Shown here one piece after another: positions 48,503 through 56,249 of a stretch of DNA of 64,000 nucleotides; the first letter of the stretch is position 1; each line of letters begins with the position of its first letter. The stretch is from a bacterium (lineage in GTDB: Bacteria; Desulfobacterota; Binatia; HRBIN30; CADEER01). The stretch spans positions 195,409 to 259,408 of the forward strand of contig JAHBUY010000003.1 in assembly GCA_019637795.1 (NCBI GenBank), given 5' to 3'. The translations under genes were made by a program, and so were the position numbers. Under the pieces are notes generated by a model. It saw nothing but the letters and a program-made list of their open reading frames with translations. It did not search any database and was not told the origin of the DNA.

Positions 48503-49468
48503 TCATGCCCGTCGCCCCTCGCCCTGGAACCATTCGATGGTCTTGCGCAGGCCGTCGTCGAGCGGGGTCGCGGCGGTGACGCCGAGGATGGTGCGCATCC
48601 TGGTGACGTCGGGAACGCGGCGGCCGATGTCCTCGTAGCTGTCGCCGTAGATCTTCGCCTGCGGCACCAGCTCGATGCGGCTCGACGAGCCGGTGACGGC
48701 GATGATCCGCTCGGCGAGCTCGAGGATGGTGGTCTCGACGTCGGTGCCGATGTTGAACACCTCGCCGTTGGTGCCGTCGCCGACGCCGGCGGCGATGGTG
48801 GCGCGGATGGCGTCGTCGATGTAGGTGAAGCAGCGCGTCTGCATGCCGTCGCCGATCACCGTCAGCGGCTCGTTGCGCAGCGCCTGGCCGAGGAAGATGG
48901 TGATGACGCGGCCGACGTCGAGCTTGTCGAGGCGCGGGCCGTAGACGTTGAAGTAGCGGGTGATCGTCACCGGCAGCCCCATGGCGTGGTAGGCGAAGCA
49001 GAAGTGCTCGCCCACCGCCTTCGAGGTCGAATAGCACCAGCGGTCGATGCGGGTGGAGCCGAGCACCCGGTCGTCGTCCTCGCGCCACGGCACCTTGGGA
49101 TTGCGCCCGTACACCTCCGAGGTGGAGCTGAAGACCACCTTGCGCTGGTGCTTGAACGCCAGCTTGAGCACCGATTGGGTGCCGTTGACGTTGACGTTGA
49201 GCACCTCGAAGGGATCGCCGACGTAGTGCTCGACCCCGACCACCGCCGCCAGGTGGTAGATCAGGTCGGCCTTGGCGATCAGGCCTTCGAGGATCTCGAG
49301 GTCGAAGATGCTGTCGCGCACGTAGTGGAACCCGGGTGTGCCGATCAGGTGGCGGGTCTTGGCGACCGAGCCGTTGTCGAGCACGAACACCTCGTCGCCG
49401 CGCGCCAGGAAGCCGTCGGCGAGATGCGAGCCGACGAAGCCGCCGCCGCCGGTGATCAGAACCTTCAT
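48503..49468 (-). CDS. NAD-dependent epimerase/decarboxylase, ArnA C-terminal type as a separate gene
   Basis: 321 aa from the ATG at 49468. Extended SDR: G-G-G-G-F-V-G-S-H near residue 7-15, S-S-T-S-E-V-Y-G near 118, catalytic Y-S-T-S-K near 150, and G-P-R-L-D-x-L-D near 178. The late Y-E-D-I-G-R-R-V-P matches the ArnA segment Y-Q-D-V-E-H-R-K-P whose Arg acts in decarboxylating UDP-glucuronate to UDP-Ara4O. In E. coli this domain is fused to the formyltransferase; here it is a separate gene overlapping the formyltransferase stop by four bases. A plain UDP-sugar epimerase remains possible, but context favours the Ara4N path. Confidence 0.85.
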   Translation of the reverse strand: MKVLITGGGGFVGSHLADGFLARGDEVFVLDNGSVAKTRHLIGTPGFHYVRDSIFDLEILEGLIAKADLIYHLAAVVGVEHYVGDPFEVLNVNVNGTQSVLKLAFKHQRKVVFSSTSEVYGRNPKVPWREDDDRVLGSTRIDRWCYSTSKAVGEHFCFAYHAMGLPVTITRYFNVYGPRLDKLDVGRVITIFLGQALRNEPLTVIGDGMQTRCFTYIDDAIRATIAAGVGDGTNGEVFNIGTDVETTILELAERIIAVTGSSSRIELVPQAKIYGDSYEDIGRRVPDVTRMRTILGVTAATPLDDGLRKTIEWFQGEGRRA

Positions 49469-50388
49469 GCCAGCATCATCCCTTCCGCGACGCCGGCGCG
49501 GCGGGCCCAATCGCTCGCCGGTCGTTCGTCGTCATTGGCCGCCTGGACGCGCAGCAGGCGGAGGCGTCCGCGTCCGCTCTGCACCGCCACGCCGTGGTCG
49601 TCGACGGCGATCACGGTGCCCGGCGGCGCGCCGCCGCTGCCGTCCTCGGCCCGCGCCCACCACACCAGCAGCGGCGCGCCGTGCCAGCGCGCGAAGGCGC
49701 CGGGATACGGGTGGGTCACGGCGCGCACCAGGTCGTAGAGCTGGCGCGCCGGCCGCTGCCAGTCGATCGCCCCGTCCTGCGGCCCGCGGCCGCCGAAGTA
49801 GCTGCCGGCGGCGACGTCCATCGGCCGGCGCGGCGCCGTGCCGGCGCAGAGCGCCGGGTAGGCGGCGCGCAGCATCGCCGCCGCCGCGGCGGCCTGCTTG
49901 CGGTAGAGGGTGATGGCGGTGTCGTCGGCGGCGATCGCCACCCGGCGCTGGGCGACGATGTCGCCGGCGTCGGCGCGCGCCACCATGTGGTGCAGCGTGA
50001 CCCCGGTCTCGCGTTCGCCGTGCACCAGCGCCCAGTTGGTCGGGCAGCGGCCGCGATAGCGCGGCAGCAGCGAGCCGTGGACGTTGAGCGCTCCGCGCGC
50101 CGCCACGTCCAGCACCGCCTGCGGCAGCAGCCGGCGGTAGTAGAAGGAGAACAGGAAATCGGGCCGCCACGCCCGCAGCCGCGCCAGCCACTCCGGCGCG
50201 CCGAGCGGCGCGTCGACGAACACCGGCAGACCGCGCGCCTGCGCCAGCTCGCGCACCGAGCGGAACCAGCCGCGGTCGGCGGGATCGTCGGCGTGGGTGA
50301 ACACCGCCGCCACTTCCGCCCCGAGCTCGAGCAGGGTGGAGAGACAGACGACGCCGAGCTCCGAGTTGGCGCAGACCACCGAGCGCAT
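49465..50388 (-). CDS. Formyltransferase, ArnA N-terminal type as a separate gene
   Basis: 307 aa. Formyl-tetrahydrofolate-dependent transferase: V-H-G-S-L-L-P-R-Y-R-G near residue 100-110 (with N-V-H catalytic Asn-x-His) and A-D-A-G-D-I-V near 137 (catalytic Asp). A C-terminal OB-like part follows. The role in the Ara4N path is to make UDP-Ara4FN. Methionyl-tRNA formyltransferase shares the same core, but position inside the arn run, and the G-W-F-R-S-V-R-E-L region, fit ArnA. It overlaps the next gene by ATGA and starts two bases after the arnC stop. Confidence 0.85.
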   Translation of the reverse strand: MRSVVCANSELGVVCLSTLLELGAEVAAVFTHADDPADRGWFRSVRELAQARGLPVFVDAPLGAPEWLARLRAWRPDFLFSFYYRRLLPQAVLDVAARGALNVHGSLLPRYRGRCPTNWALVHGERETGVTLHHMVARADAGDIVAQRRVAIAADDTAITLYRKQAAAAAAMLRAAYPALCAGTAPRRPMDVAAGSYFGGRGPQDGAIDWQRPARQLYDLVRAVTHPYPGAFARWHGAPLLVWWARAEDGSGGAPPGTVIAVDDHGVAVQSGRGRLRLLRVQAANDDERPASDWARRAGVAEGMMLA

Positions 50389-50389
50389 C

Positions 50390-51442
50390 TCAGCGCTGCG
50401 GCTCCCCGTGCCGGTAGACCGCGCGCACCCGGTACGGGGGACGCTGTCGCACCTCGAGATAGATGCGGCCGATGTACTCGCCGACCAGGCCGACGGCGAG
50501 GATCAGCAGGCCGAGGAAGACGAACAGGATGGCGAAGAGCGTGAACACGCCCTCCACCTCGGGACCGACGATCAGCCGGCGGATGAAGAGGAAGACGCCG
50601 AAGCCGACGCCGGCGAGCGCGACCGCGACCCCGGCCAGCGAGACGAGCTGGATCGGCACCAGCGAGAAGCCGGTGAGCAGATCGAAGCCCAGCCGCATCA
50701 ACTTCATCGGCTTGTAGCGCGACGTGCCGTCGGCGCGCTCGGCGTGCCCGACCTCGATCTCGGTGGTCTGGCGCGCCAGGGCGTTGGCCAGCGCCGGGAT
50801 GAACAGCGAGCGTTCGTTGCACTCGACGATCTGCTCGACGATCTCGCGCCGGTAGGCGCGCAACATGCAGCCGTAATCGCGCATCGGCACGCCCACCGCC
50901 GCCGCGGTGGCGCGGTTCACCATCGCCGACACGGCGCGCCGCAGCCACGGGTCCTGGCGGTTCTCGCGCCAGGTGCCGACGACGTCGTTGCCGGCCTCGA
51001 TCTGCTCGACCAGGCGGCCGATCTCCTCCGGCGGGTTCTGCAGGTCGGCGTCGAGGGTGACGACGATCGCGCCGCGGCTGGCGGCGAACCCCGCGACCAC
51101 CGCCGCGTGCTGGCCGGAGTTGCGGCTGAGCTCGACGACCGTGACCCGGGCGTCGCGCGCCGACACCTCGCGCAGGCGCGCCAGCGAGTCGTCCTGGCTG
51201 CCGTCGTCGACGAAGATCACCTCGCTCGATCGCCCCAGACCGTCGAGCACCTGCAGCAGCCGCTCGCACAGCAGAGGGATGGTGCGCGCCTCGTTGAACA
51301 CCGGGATGACGACCGAGACCTCCAGGGCCGGATCGACCCGCTCCCCGCGCACCGCGCCAAGCCGTACCGTGCCGCGCTCCACGGTCAGCTTGTACCAAAC
51401 GCGGTTCGGCAGGGGTATCCCGCCGCCGCCGCCATTTCTCAT
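50390..51442 (-). CDS. arnC: ArnC-like undecaprenyl-phosphate 4-deoxy-4-formamido-L-arabinose transferase
   Basis: 350 aa from the ATG at 51442; the first 40 residues are poorly family-like, so a start nearer V-S-V-V-I-P-V-F-N-E is possible. GT2 domain: V-I-P-V-F-N-E, F-V-D-D-G-S-Q-D-D, D-A-D-L-Q-N-P-P, and G-T-W-R-E-N-R-Q-D-P-W-x-R (the family's R-x-x-R region). Two C-terminal membrane helices (about 265-325) with G-E-Y-I-G-R-I-Y-x-E-V-R-x-R-P. ArnC loads Ara4FN onto undecaprenyl phosphate. First gene of the minus-strand arn run. The 138-base gap to the next, divergent, gene holds nothing clear. Confidence 0.9.
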   Translation of the reverse strand: MRNGGGGGIPLPNRVWYKLTVERGTVRLGAVRGERVDPALEVSVVIPVFNEARTIPLLCERLLQVLDGLGRSSEVIFVDDGSQDDSLARLREVSARDARVTVVELSRNSGQHAAVVAGFAASRGAIVVTLDADLQNPPEEIGRLVEQIEAGNDVVGTWRENRQDPWLRRAVSAMVNRATAAAVGVPMRDYGCMLRAYRREIVEQIVECNERSLFIPALANALARQTTEIEVGHAERADGTSRYKPMKLMRLGFDLLTGFSLVPIQLVSLAGVAVALAGVGFGVFLFIRRLIVGPEVEGVFTLFAILFVFLGLLILAVGLVGEYIGRIYLEVRQRPPYRVRAVYRHGEPQR

Positions 51443-51580
51443 CCGCCGGCGCGCGCTGTCGGCGCGCCGTTCGCTCCCCGGACGCCATGGGGCGGCTGAG
51501 ACAGGCGCTGCGACCAGTCAGCCCGTAGGACCTTGTCTCAATCGGCGGCGCGGGCGATGAGGTGGCCAGGGGGACGAACG

Positions 51581-53017
51581 ATGCGCGGGGGATTGCGACC
51601 ACCGGTGGTGGCGGCGGTGTGGCTGATGGCGTGCGCCACGGGGGCGCGCGCGCAGGCGCTGGAGGCGTCGCGGCTGCTGCCGCGCAGCGGCTGCGCGGTC
51701 GACTGCAATCGCGACGGCGCGGTGCGCGTCGACGAGCTGTTGCGCGCCGTTTCGATCGGCCTCGGGGCCGATCCGCTGGCGCGCTGCGCCGCCGCCGACC
51801 GCGACGGCAGCCGCGACGTCACGGTCGACGAGATCCTCGCCGGCATCGCCGCCACGCTCGACGGCTGCGCGCCGTCGGGCAGCGATCCCGGCCCCGCCCC
51901 CTGGCAACTGGTGCCGCGCCAACAGGTGATCAGCCGCTGCGGCCTCGACCCCGACCGGCTCGACGCCGCCGACGCGCGCATCGCCCGCCCCTACGCGGTG
52001 ATCCGCTACGGCCAGCTCTGCCACGTGTACTACCCCGAGGGCAGCGACCCGCCGGGCGAGGTGTTCTCGACCACCAAGACCCTCGGCGCGCTCACCACCG
52101 GCATCGCGGCGTACCAGTCCCGCGACCTGCCGCGCAGCGGACGCAAGACCGGGCCGCTCGCCGACGACGACCGCGTCGACCACTGGCTCGACAGCGTCAC
52201 CTTCAACCCCGAGGCGCGGATCGCCCATGTGCTCGCCATGCTGGCGCACAACGAGGACCTCGCGTACGGCCGCCGGACCTACACCTACGACATCTTCGGA
52301 TCGGTGCAGATCAACCGCCTGAGCGACGTCATCAACGCCGTCGTCGCGCAGGACCCGGAACGCCTCGGCACCAACCTCGAGCAGTTCGTCCAGCGCTTCG
52401 TCTTCGGCCCGCTGGGCATGACGGACTCGCTCTGGAGCGGGCACAACGCCAACAAGCTCCTCGGCTTCAGTTGGATCTCGACGGTACTCGACATGGCGCG
52501 CGTCGGCCTGCTCGTCCTGCACGACGGCGTCTGGTCGGGTGACCGCGTCCTCGATGCCGACTGGACCTACAAGATGACCCACCCGTCGTTCGAGGACGCC
52601 AACACCGCCTACGGCTACCTCACCTGGCTCAACAGCGACTCGAACTACACCCAGGGGCTGACCAACGGCCCCAAGCAGCAGGGGCCGCTCGATCCGTGCG
52701 CGCCCGTGGCGCTCTGGCCGGCCTACCCGCACGGTCTCTCGGAGGCGCCGGACTGCCACTACGATCCGCCCTACGCCTGCGACCAGCCGCTCGACGTCGG
52801 CATGTGGTTCGCCGCCGGCCTGGGCGGACAGTACATCGTCGGCCATCGCGCCCTCGATCTGCTGCTGGTGGTGAAGAATTCGCCGGGCAACGCCGCCGAT
52901 CTCTGGGCCGACGTGCGGCCGGCGCTGGTCGCGCTCGACCCCGCGCACCCCGGCGACGAGGACGCCTTCTGCACCGACTACGCCGCCGGGGGATACGCGC
53001 CCGACCTGCTCGACTAG
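51581..53017 (+). CDS. Secreted serine hydrolase with N-terminal dockerin-like EF-hand pair
   Basis: 478 aa from the ATG at 51581. Signal peptide to about residue 25. Residues 38-96 form a cysteine-bracketed calcium pair: D-C-N-R-D-G-A-V-R-V-D-E-L, then A-D-R-D-G-S-R-D-V-T-V-D-E-I, and G-C. It is the same module that ends the 22.4-25.9-kb protein, but here at the N-terminus. The catalytic domain (about 105-470) is class C beta-lactamase-like with S-T-T-K at 163-166; the YxN motif is not obvious (Y-D-I-F-G is the nearest), and G-x-G-G-Q-Y-I-V near the end stands for the KTG region. A secreted esterase or peptidase is likely. The stop overlaps the first bases of a palindromic repeat element. 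Confidence 0.85.
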   Translation: MRGGLRPPVVAAVWLMACATGARAQALEASRLLPRSGCAVDCNRDGAVRVDELLRAVSIGLGADPLARCAAADRDGSRDVTVDEILAGIAATLDGCAPSGSDPGPAPWQLVPRQQVISRCGLDPDRLDAADARIARPYAVIRYGQLCHVYYPEGSDPPGEVFSTTKTLGALTTGIAAYQSRDLPRSGRKTGPLADDDRVDHWLDSVTFNPEARIAHVLAMLAHNEDLAYGRRTYTYDIFGSVQINRLSDVINAVVAQDPERLGTNLEQFVQRFVFGPLGMTDSLWSGHNANKLLGFSWISTVLDMARVGLLVLHDGVWSGDRVLDADWTYKMTHPSFEDANTAYGYLTWLNSDSNYTQGLTNGPKQQGPLDPCAPVALWPAYPHGLSEAPDCHYDPPYACDQPLDVGMWFAAGLGGQYIVGHRALDLLLVVKNSPGNAADLWADVRPALVALDPAHPGDEDAFCTDYAAGGYAPDLLD

Positions 53018-53196
53018 CCCGGATCATTCACGAGCTCGCGTCGCGAGAGCGCCGAGGGTGCGCCAGATCTGGCCCAGCGCAGCGACGACCGACGCAGGCA
53101 GACTCGACAGTCTGTCGAGGAGGGAGGAGCGAGCACGGCCAGAGATGGCGTGCCGTCGGCGCTCGCAGTAGCGAACTCGTGAATAATCCGGGCTAG
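53014..53196. mobile_element. MITE-like palindromic element with 25-base terminal inverted repeats
   Basis: The ends CTAGCCCGGATCATTCACGA... (53014-53038) and its reverse complement (53172-53196) match at 23 of 25 positions, and further partial matches extend inward. The interior has a centre palindrome CTCGACAG-T-CTGTCGAG. No frame of its own. The left end lies inside the stop codon of the serine hydrolase gene (TAG at 53015-53017), so the element may have supplied the gene's present end. A solitary CTAGCCCGGAT end also occurs after the SLT gene at 63498. With the next repeat it fills the 423-base gap 53018-53440. Confidence 0.7.
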
Positions 53197-53204
53197 CCCC
53201 GATG

Positions 53205-53378
53205 TGACGAAAACATTTCACCACGGAGGCACGGAGACACGGAGTAACCGGGACAAGAGGGGGTTCGGGGGCGAGATCCCCAACGCCATCAGCAATGGCC
53301 ATGGGGATCGCGCCCACCCGCCATTCCCACGCTGCCCCCTCCGTGTCTCCGTGTCTCCGTGGTGAAGGTGTTTTGTCG
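53205..53378. repeat. CACGGAG-type long inverted repeat element
   Basis: The left arm (53216-53244) is a series of CACGGAG heptamer-type units, CACGGAGGCACGGAGACAC; the right arm (53338-53366) is its reverse complement, with one difference in about 28 bases. Pairing extends outward (ACGAAAACA with TGTTTTGTCG) and inward (GATCCCCA with TGGGGATC), so the whole 174 bases can fold into a single long hairpin. It has no coding capacity. It starts nine bases after the MITE-like element. Same plan as the CGCAGAG element at 32982-33056. Confidence 0.85.
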
Positions 53379-53440
53379 TATCGAGGCCAGACCGGCCAGG
53401 CTGGCGGCGCCGCCGCGGATCGGACACATTCGATCCACGC

Positions 53441-54262
53441 ATGGCGATCTACGCGATCAGCGACGTCCAGGGCTGCGCGGCGACGCTCGATCGCCTGCTC
53501 GCGAGCCTGCCGCTGCGCGCCGACGACCGCCTGTGGTTCGTCGGCGACCTGGTCAACCGCGGGCCCGCCTCGGCGGCGGTGCTGCGCGACGTGCGCGACC
53601 TCGGCGGGCGCGCGGTGGTCGTGCTCGGCAACCACGACCTGCACCTGCTGGCGCGGGCCGCCGGACTGGTCGCCGCCAAGAAGCGCGATACCATCGAGGA
53701 CGTGCTCGCCGCCCCGGATGGCGAGGCCCTCTGCGCCTGGCTGCGCGCGCGCCCGGCGCTGCACCGGGAGGGCGACCGGCTCCTCGTCCACGCCGGGCTG
53801 CCGCCGGGGTGGACCGCCGCCGCGGCGCAGCGCCGGGCGGCGGCCGCCGCCGCGGCGTTGCGCGGTCCGGACGGCGCCCGCGTCGCCGCCGCCGCGTCCC
53901 GGCCGCCGCCGGCGCTGCCCGCCGCCGCCGGCTCCGCCGACCCGGCCGCGGTGCTCGCGGCGCTGACCAGCCTGCGCACCCTGCGCGCCGACGGCACGCC
54001 CGACTGGACGTTCAAGGGCCCCCCGGCCGAGGCGCCGCGCGGCAACCTGCCGTGGTTCGCCGCGCCGGGCCGCCGCACCGCCAGCGCCACCGTGATCTTC
54101 GGCCACTGGGCGCGCCTCGGCCTGCACCTCGAGCCCGCCGTCATCGGCATCGACACCGGCTGCGTCTGGGGCAACGCCCTGACGGCAGTGCGGCTCGAGG
54201 ACCGCCGCGTCTTCCAGGTCCCGTGCGCCGACGCCGTCGCCGCGGTTCCCGACGGCGACTGA
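53441..54262 (+). CDS. apaH: Bis(5'-nucleosyl)-tetraphosphatase, symmetrical (ApaH)
   Basis: 273 aa. ApaH splits Ap4A into two ADP and also removes Np4 caps. Metallophosphatase motifs: S-D-V-Q-G-C at the start, G-D-L-V-N-R-G-P near residue 36, G-N-H-D-L-H near 65, V-H-A-G-L-P-P near 118, and F-G-H-W-A near 220. Close to E. coli ApaH in layout (A-P-x-x-N-L-P-W-F-A, D-T-G-C-V-W-G-N-A-L). An Ala-rich stretch of about 35 residues at 130-175 replaces part of the E. coli helix region. Start is the ATG 60 bases after the palindromic element. Confidence 0.93.
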   Translation: MAIYAISDVQGCAATLDRLLASLPLRADDRLWFVGDLVNRGPASAAVLRDVRDLGGRAVVVLGNHDLHLLARAAGLVAAKKRDTIEDVLAAPDGEALCAWLRARPALHREGDRLLVHAGLPPGWTAAAAQRRAAAAAAALRGPDGARVAAAASRPPPALPAAAGSADPAAVLAALTSLRTLRADGTPDWTFKGPPAEAPRGNLPWFAAPGRRTASATVIFGHWARLGLHLEPAVIGIDTGCVWGNALTAVRLEDRRVFQVPCADAVAAVPDGD

Positions 54263-54324
54263 TCGCCGCGCGCAGCGGCCGCGCGCCCTGCCCTTTCGCC
54301 GGCGGCTGCGCTACCAGGCGATGC

Positions 54325-55269
54325 ATGACGCCGCTCCGCTTCTCCGTCCAGACGCCGATCGAGGGCACGACCTTCGCCGCGCTCGCCCGCCACTGGCAGC
54401 GGGCCGAGGAGCTCGGCTACGACGCCGCCTGGCTCGACGACCACTTCTACGGCGTCGCCACCCCGCGGTCGGACGACTCGCTGGAGTGCTGGACGCTGAT
54501 GTCGGCGCTGGCGCGCGAGACCTCGCGCCTGCGCTTCGGCACCCTGGTGGTGTGCAACGGCTACCGCCACCCGCCGCTGCTGGCGAAGATGGCGGCGACG
54601 CTCGACCACGTCTCCGGCGGCCGCCTCGAATTCGGGCTCGGCGCCGGCTGGTACGAGGACGAGTACCGCGCCTACGGCTTCGACTTCCCGCCGATCGGCG
54701 AGCGCCTGGCGCGCCTCGAGGAGGCCCTGCGGATCTGCCAGGCGATGTGGCGCGACGAACGGGCGACGGTCGCCGGGCGCTACTACCGGGTGACCGACGC
54801 GTGGTGCAATCCGAAGCCGCTGCAGCGGCCGTGGCCGCCGATCATGATCGGCGGCGGCGGCGAGCGGGTGCTGCTGCGCCTGGTCGCCCGCTACGCCGAT
54901 CGCTGGAACTTCGGCGGCAGCGTGGCGGCGTTCCGGCACAAGATCCCGATCCTCGAGCGCCACTGCGCCGCCGTCGGCCGCGATCCGGCGGCGATCGAGC
55001 GGAGTTGGTTCGGCAACGTCATCATCGAGCCGACGCAGGCGGCGCTCGACGCCCGCCTCGCCAAGCGCCGCGCCCGCGGCCACGGCGACGCCTACGGCCT
55101 CGACGCCATGGTCGGCACGCCGGAGCAGATCATCGCCCGCCTGCGCGAGTACGTCGCCCTCGGCGTCACCCACTTCATCGGCATGTTCGGCCGCGTCGAC
55201 CGCCTCGGGGCCACCGAGCTCTTCGCCCGCGAGGTCATGCCCGCCTTTCGCTCGTCAGGGGGACATTGA
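54325..55269 (+). CDS. Luciferase-like (LLM class) F420-dependent oxidoreductase
   Basis: 314 aa. Start at 54325; an overlapping ATG at 54321 is out of frame. Marks: F-S-V-Q-T-P-I near the start, W-L-D-D-H-F near residue 36, L-D-H-V-S-G-G-R-L-E-F-G-L-G-A-G-W near 95-110, E-Y-R-A-Y-G-F-D-F-P-P-I-G-E-R near 113-128, and P-I-M-I-G-G-G-G-E near 177. The last strongly resembles actinobacterial and Binatota F420-type enzymes. The substrate is unknown. Third member of the family in the window; 62 bases after apaH and on the same strand. Confidence 0.88.
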   Translation: MTPLRFSVQTPIEGTTFAALARHWQRAEELGYDAAWLDDHFYGVATPRSDDSLECWTLMSALARETSRLRFGTLVVCNGYRHPPLLAKMAATLDHVSGGRLEFGLGAGWYEDEYRAYGFDFPPIGERLARLEEALRICQAMWRDERATVAGRYYRVTDAWCNPKPLQRPWPPIMIGGGGERVLLRLVARYADRWNFGGSVAAFRHKIPILERHCAAVGRDPAAIERSWFGNVIIEPTQAALDARLAKRRARGHGDAYGLDAMVGTPEQIIARLREYVALGVTHFIGMFGRVDRLGATELFAREVMPAFRSSGGH

Positions 55270-55397
55270 CGCCGAGAACCACGAAGGCCGGTTCACCGCG
55301 CGCGCCGGCTGTCGTATCGTCGGCGTGCCGCGAACGAAGCGGCGTGCCGATTGATTTCACCTTCGTCACCGACGCGTGGCCATCGAAAGGTTCGTCC

Positions 55398-55808
55398 ATG
55401 ATCCGCAAGCTGCCCCTGTGCGCCTCCGTGCTCTCCCTGCTCCTGCTCAGCGCCGTCCACGCCCAGAGCCCGGCCGATTGGATCAAGCGGATCCTCGACC
55501 CGGCGAAGATCGGGGTGACGCCGCCGGAGGGGGCGACGCTGAATCGCAAGCTGACGGTGGATTATCTCAGCAAGCAGGATCCGCCGGCGGAGATGGCGGT
55601 GTACATGATGCCGCTCGCTCAGCTCCACGCCGCCGCGGAACACTTCGCCAAGACGCTCGGCGTCGCGCCGGAGACCTCCGGCAGCGGCGAGTACGAGATC
55701 AATCGTTTCGCCGTGCCGGCGAAACGCCTGACGATCATGCTCGCCAAGTCGCAGTTCGTCGACGACAAGCTGCAGATCACCATGACCTACCTGCCGCCGG
55801 GGCAGTGA
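55398..55808 (+). CDS. Small secreted protein, unknown
   Basis: 136 aa. Signal peptide residues 1-22 (L-L-L-L-S-A-V-H-A-Q). The mature part has mixed strands and helices: W-I-K-R-I-L-D-P-A-K-I-G-V-T, M-A-V-Y-M-M-P-L-A-Q-L-H-A-A-A-E-H-F, and R-L-T-I-M-L-A-K-S-Q-F-V-D-D-K-L-Q-I-T-M. No known domain. It is followed by a second small secreted protein one base after its stop, so the pair is an operon that may extend into the permease. Confidence 0.65.
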   Translation: MIRKLPLCASVLSLLLLSAVHAQSPADWIKRILDPAKIGVTPPEGATLNRKLTVDYLSKQDPPAEMAVYMMPLAQLHAAAEHFAKTLGVAPETSGSGEYEINRFAVPAKRLTIMLAKSQFVDDKLQITMTYLPPGQ

Positions 55809-55809
55809 C

Positions 55810-56163
55810 ATGCGCCGCCGCCTCGCCATCCCGCTCGCCCTGCTGCTCGGCGCCGCCGCGGCCACGGCCCGCGTCACGCCCGGACCGGCGGTCACCGACG
55901 CCAACGTCCTCGAGCGCGTCCGCCTCCTCCGCTCCCCGGCCGAGCAGCTCGCGCTCGCCGACTACTACGCCGCCAAGGCGGCCGCCGAGGGGCCGCGGAT
56001 CGACTTCTACGAGCAGCTCTTCCGCGCCTACAACGCGCTCGAGGGCAAGGCCTACGACCCGCTGCGCGAGCAGGCGCGCGACCTGCTGAAGGCCGCCCGC
56101 CAGACCCGCAAGCACCTCGAGATCCTCGCCACCGCCCACCGCAACCGCGCCACCGCCCCGTGA
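55810..56163 (+). CDS. Small secreted helical protein, unknown
   Basis: 117 aa. Signal peptide 1-20 (L-L-L-G-A-A-A-A-T-A). The mature part is helical and Ala-rich: N-V-L-E-R-V-R-L-L-R-S-P-A-E-Q-L-A-L-A-D-Y-Y, R-I-D-F-Y-E-Q-L-F-R-A-Y-N-A-L. No family recognised. Starts one base after the previous gene's stop; an in-frame GTG of the next frame overlaps its own stop (GTGA at 56160). Confidence 0.6.
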   Translation: MRRRLAIPLALLLGAAAATARVTPGPAVTDANVLERVRLLRSPAEQLALADYYAAKAAAEGPRIDFYEQLFRAYNALEGKAYDPLREQARDLLKAARQTRKHLEILATAHRNRATAP

Positions 56164-56249
56164 CCGGCGGCGGCGCGGTCCCGCCGCGCCGGAGGCGATT
56201 TGCGGCCCGGGCCGCCGGCGTGCCATGGCCGGCCTCCGGGAGGGCCGCG

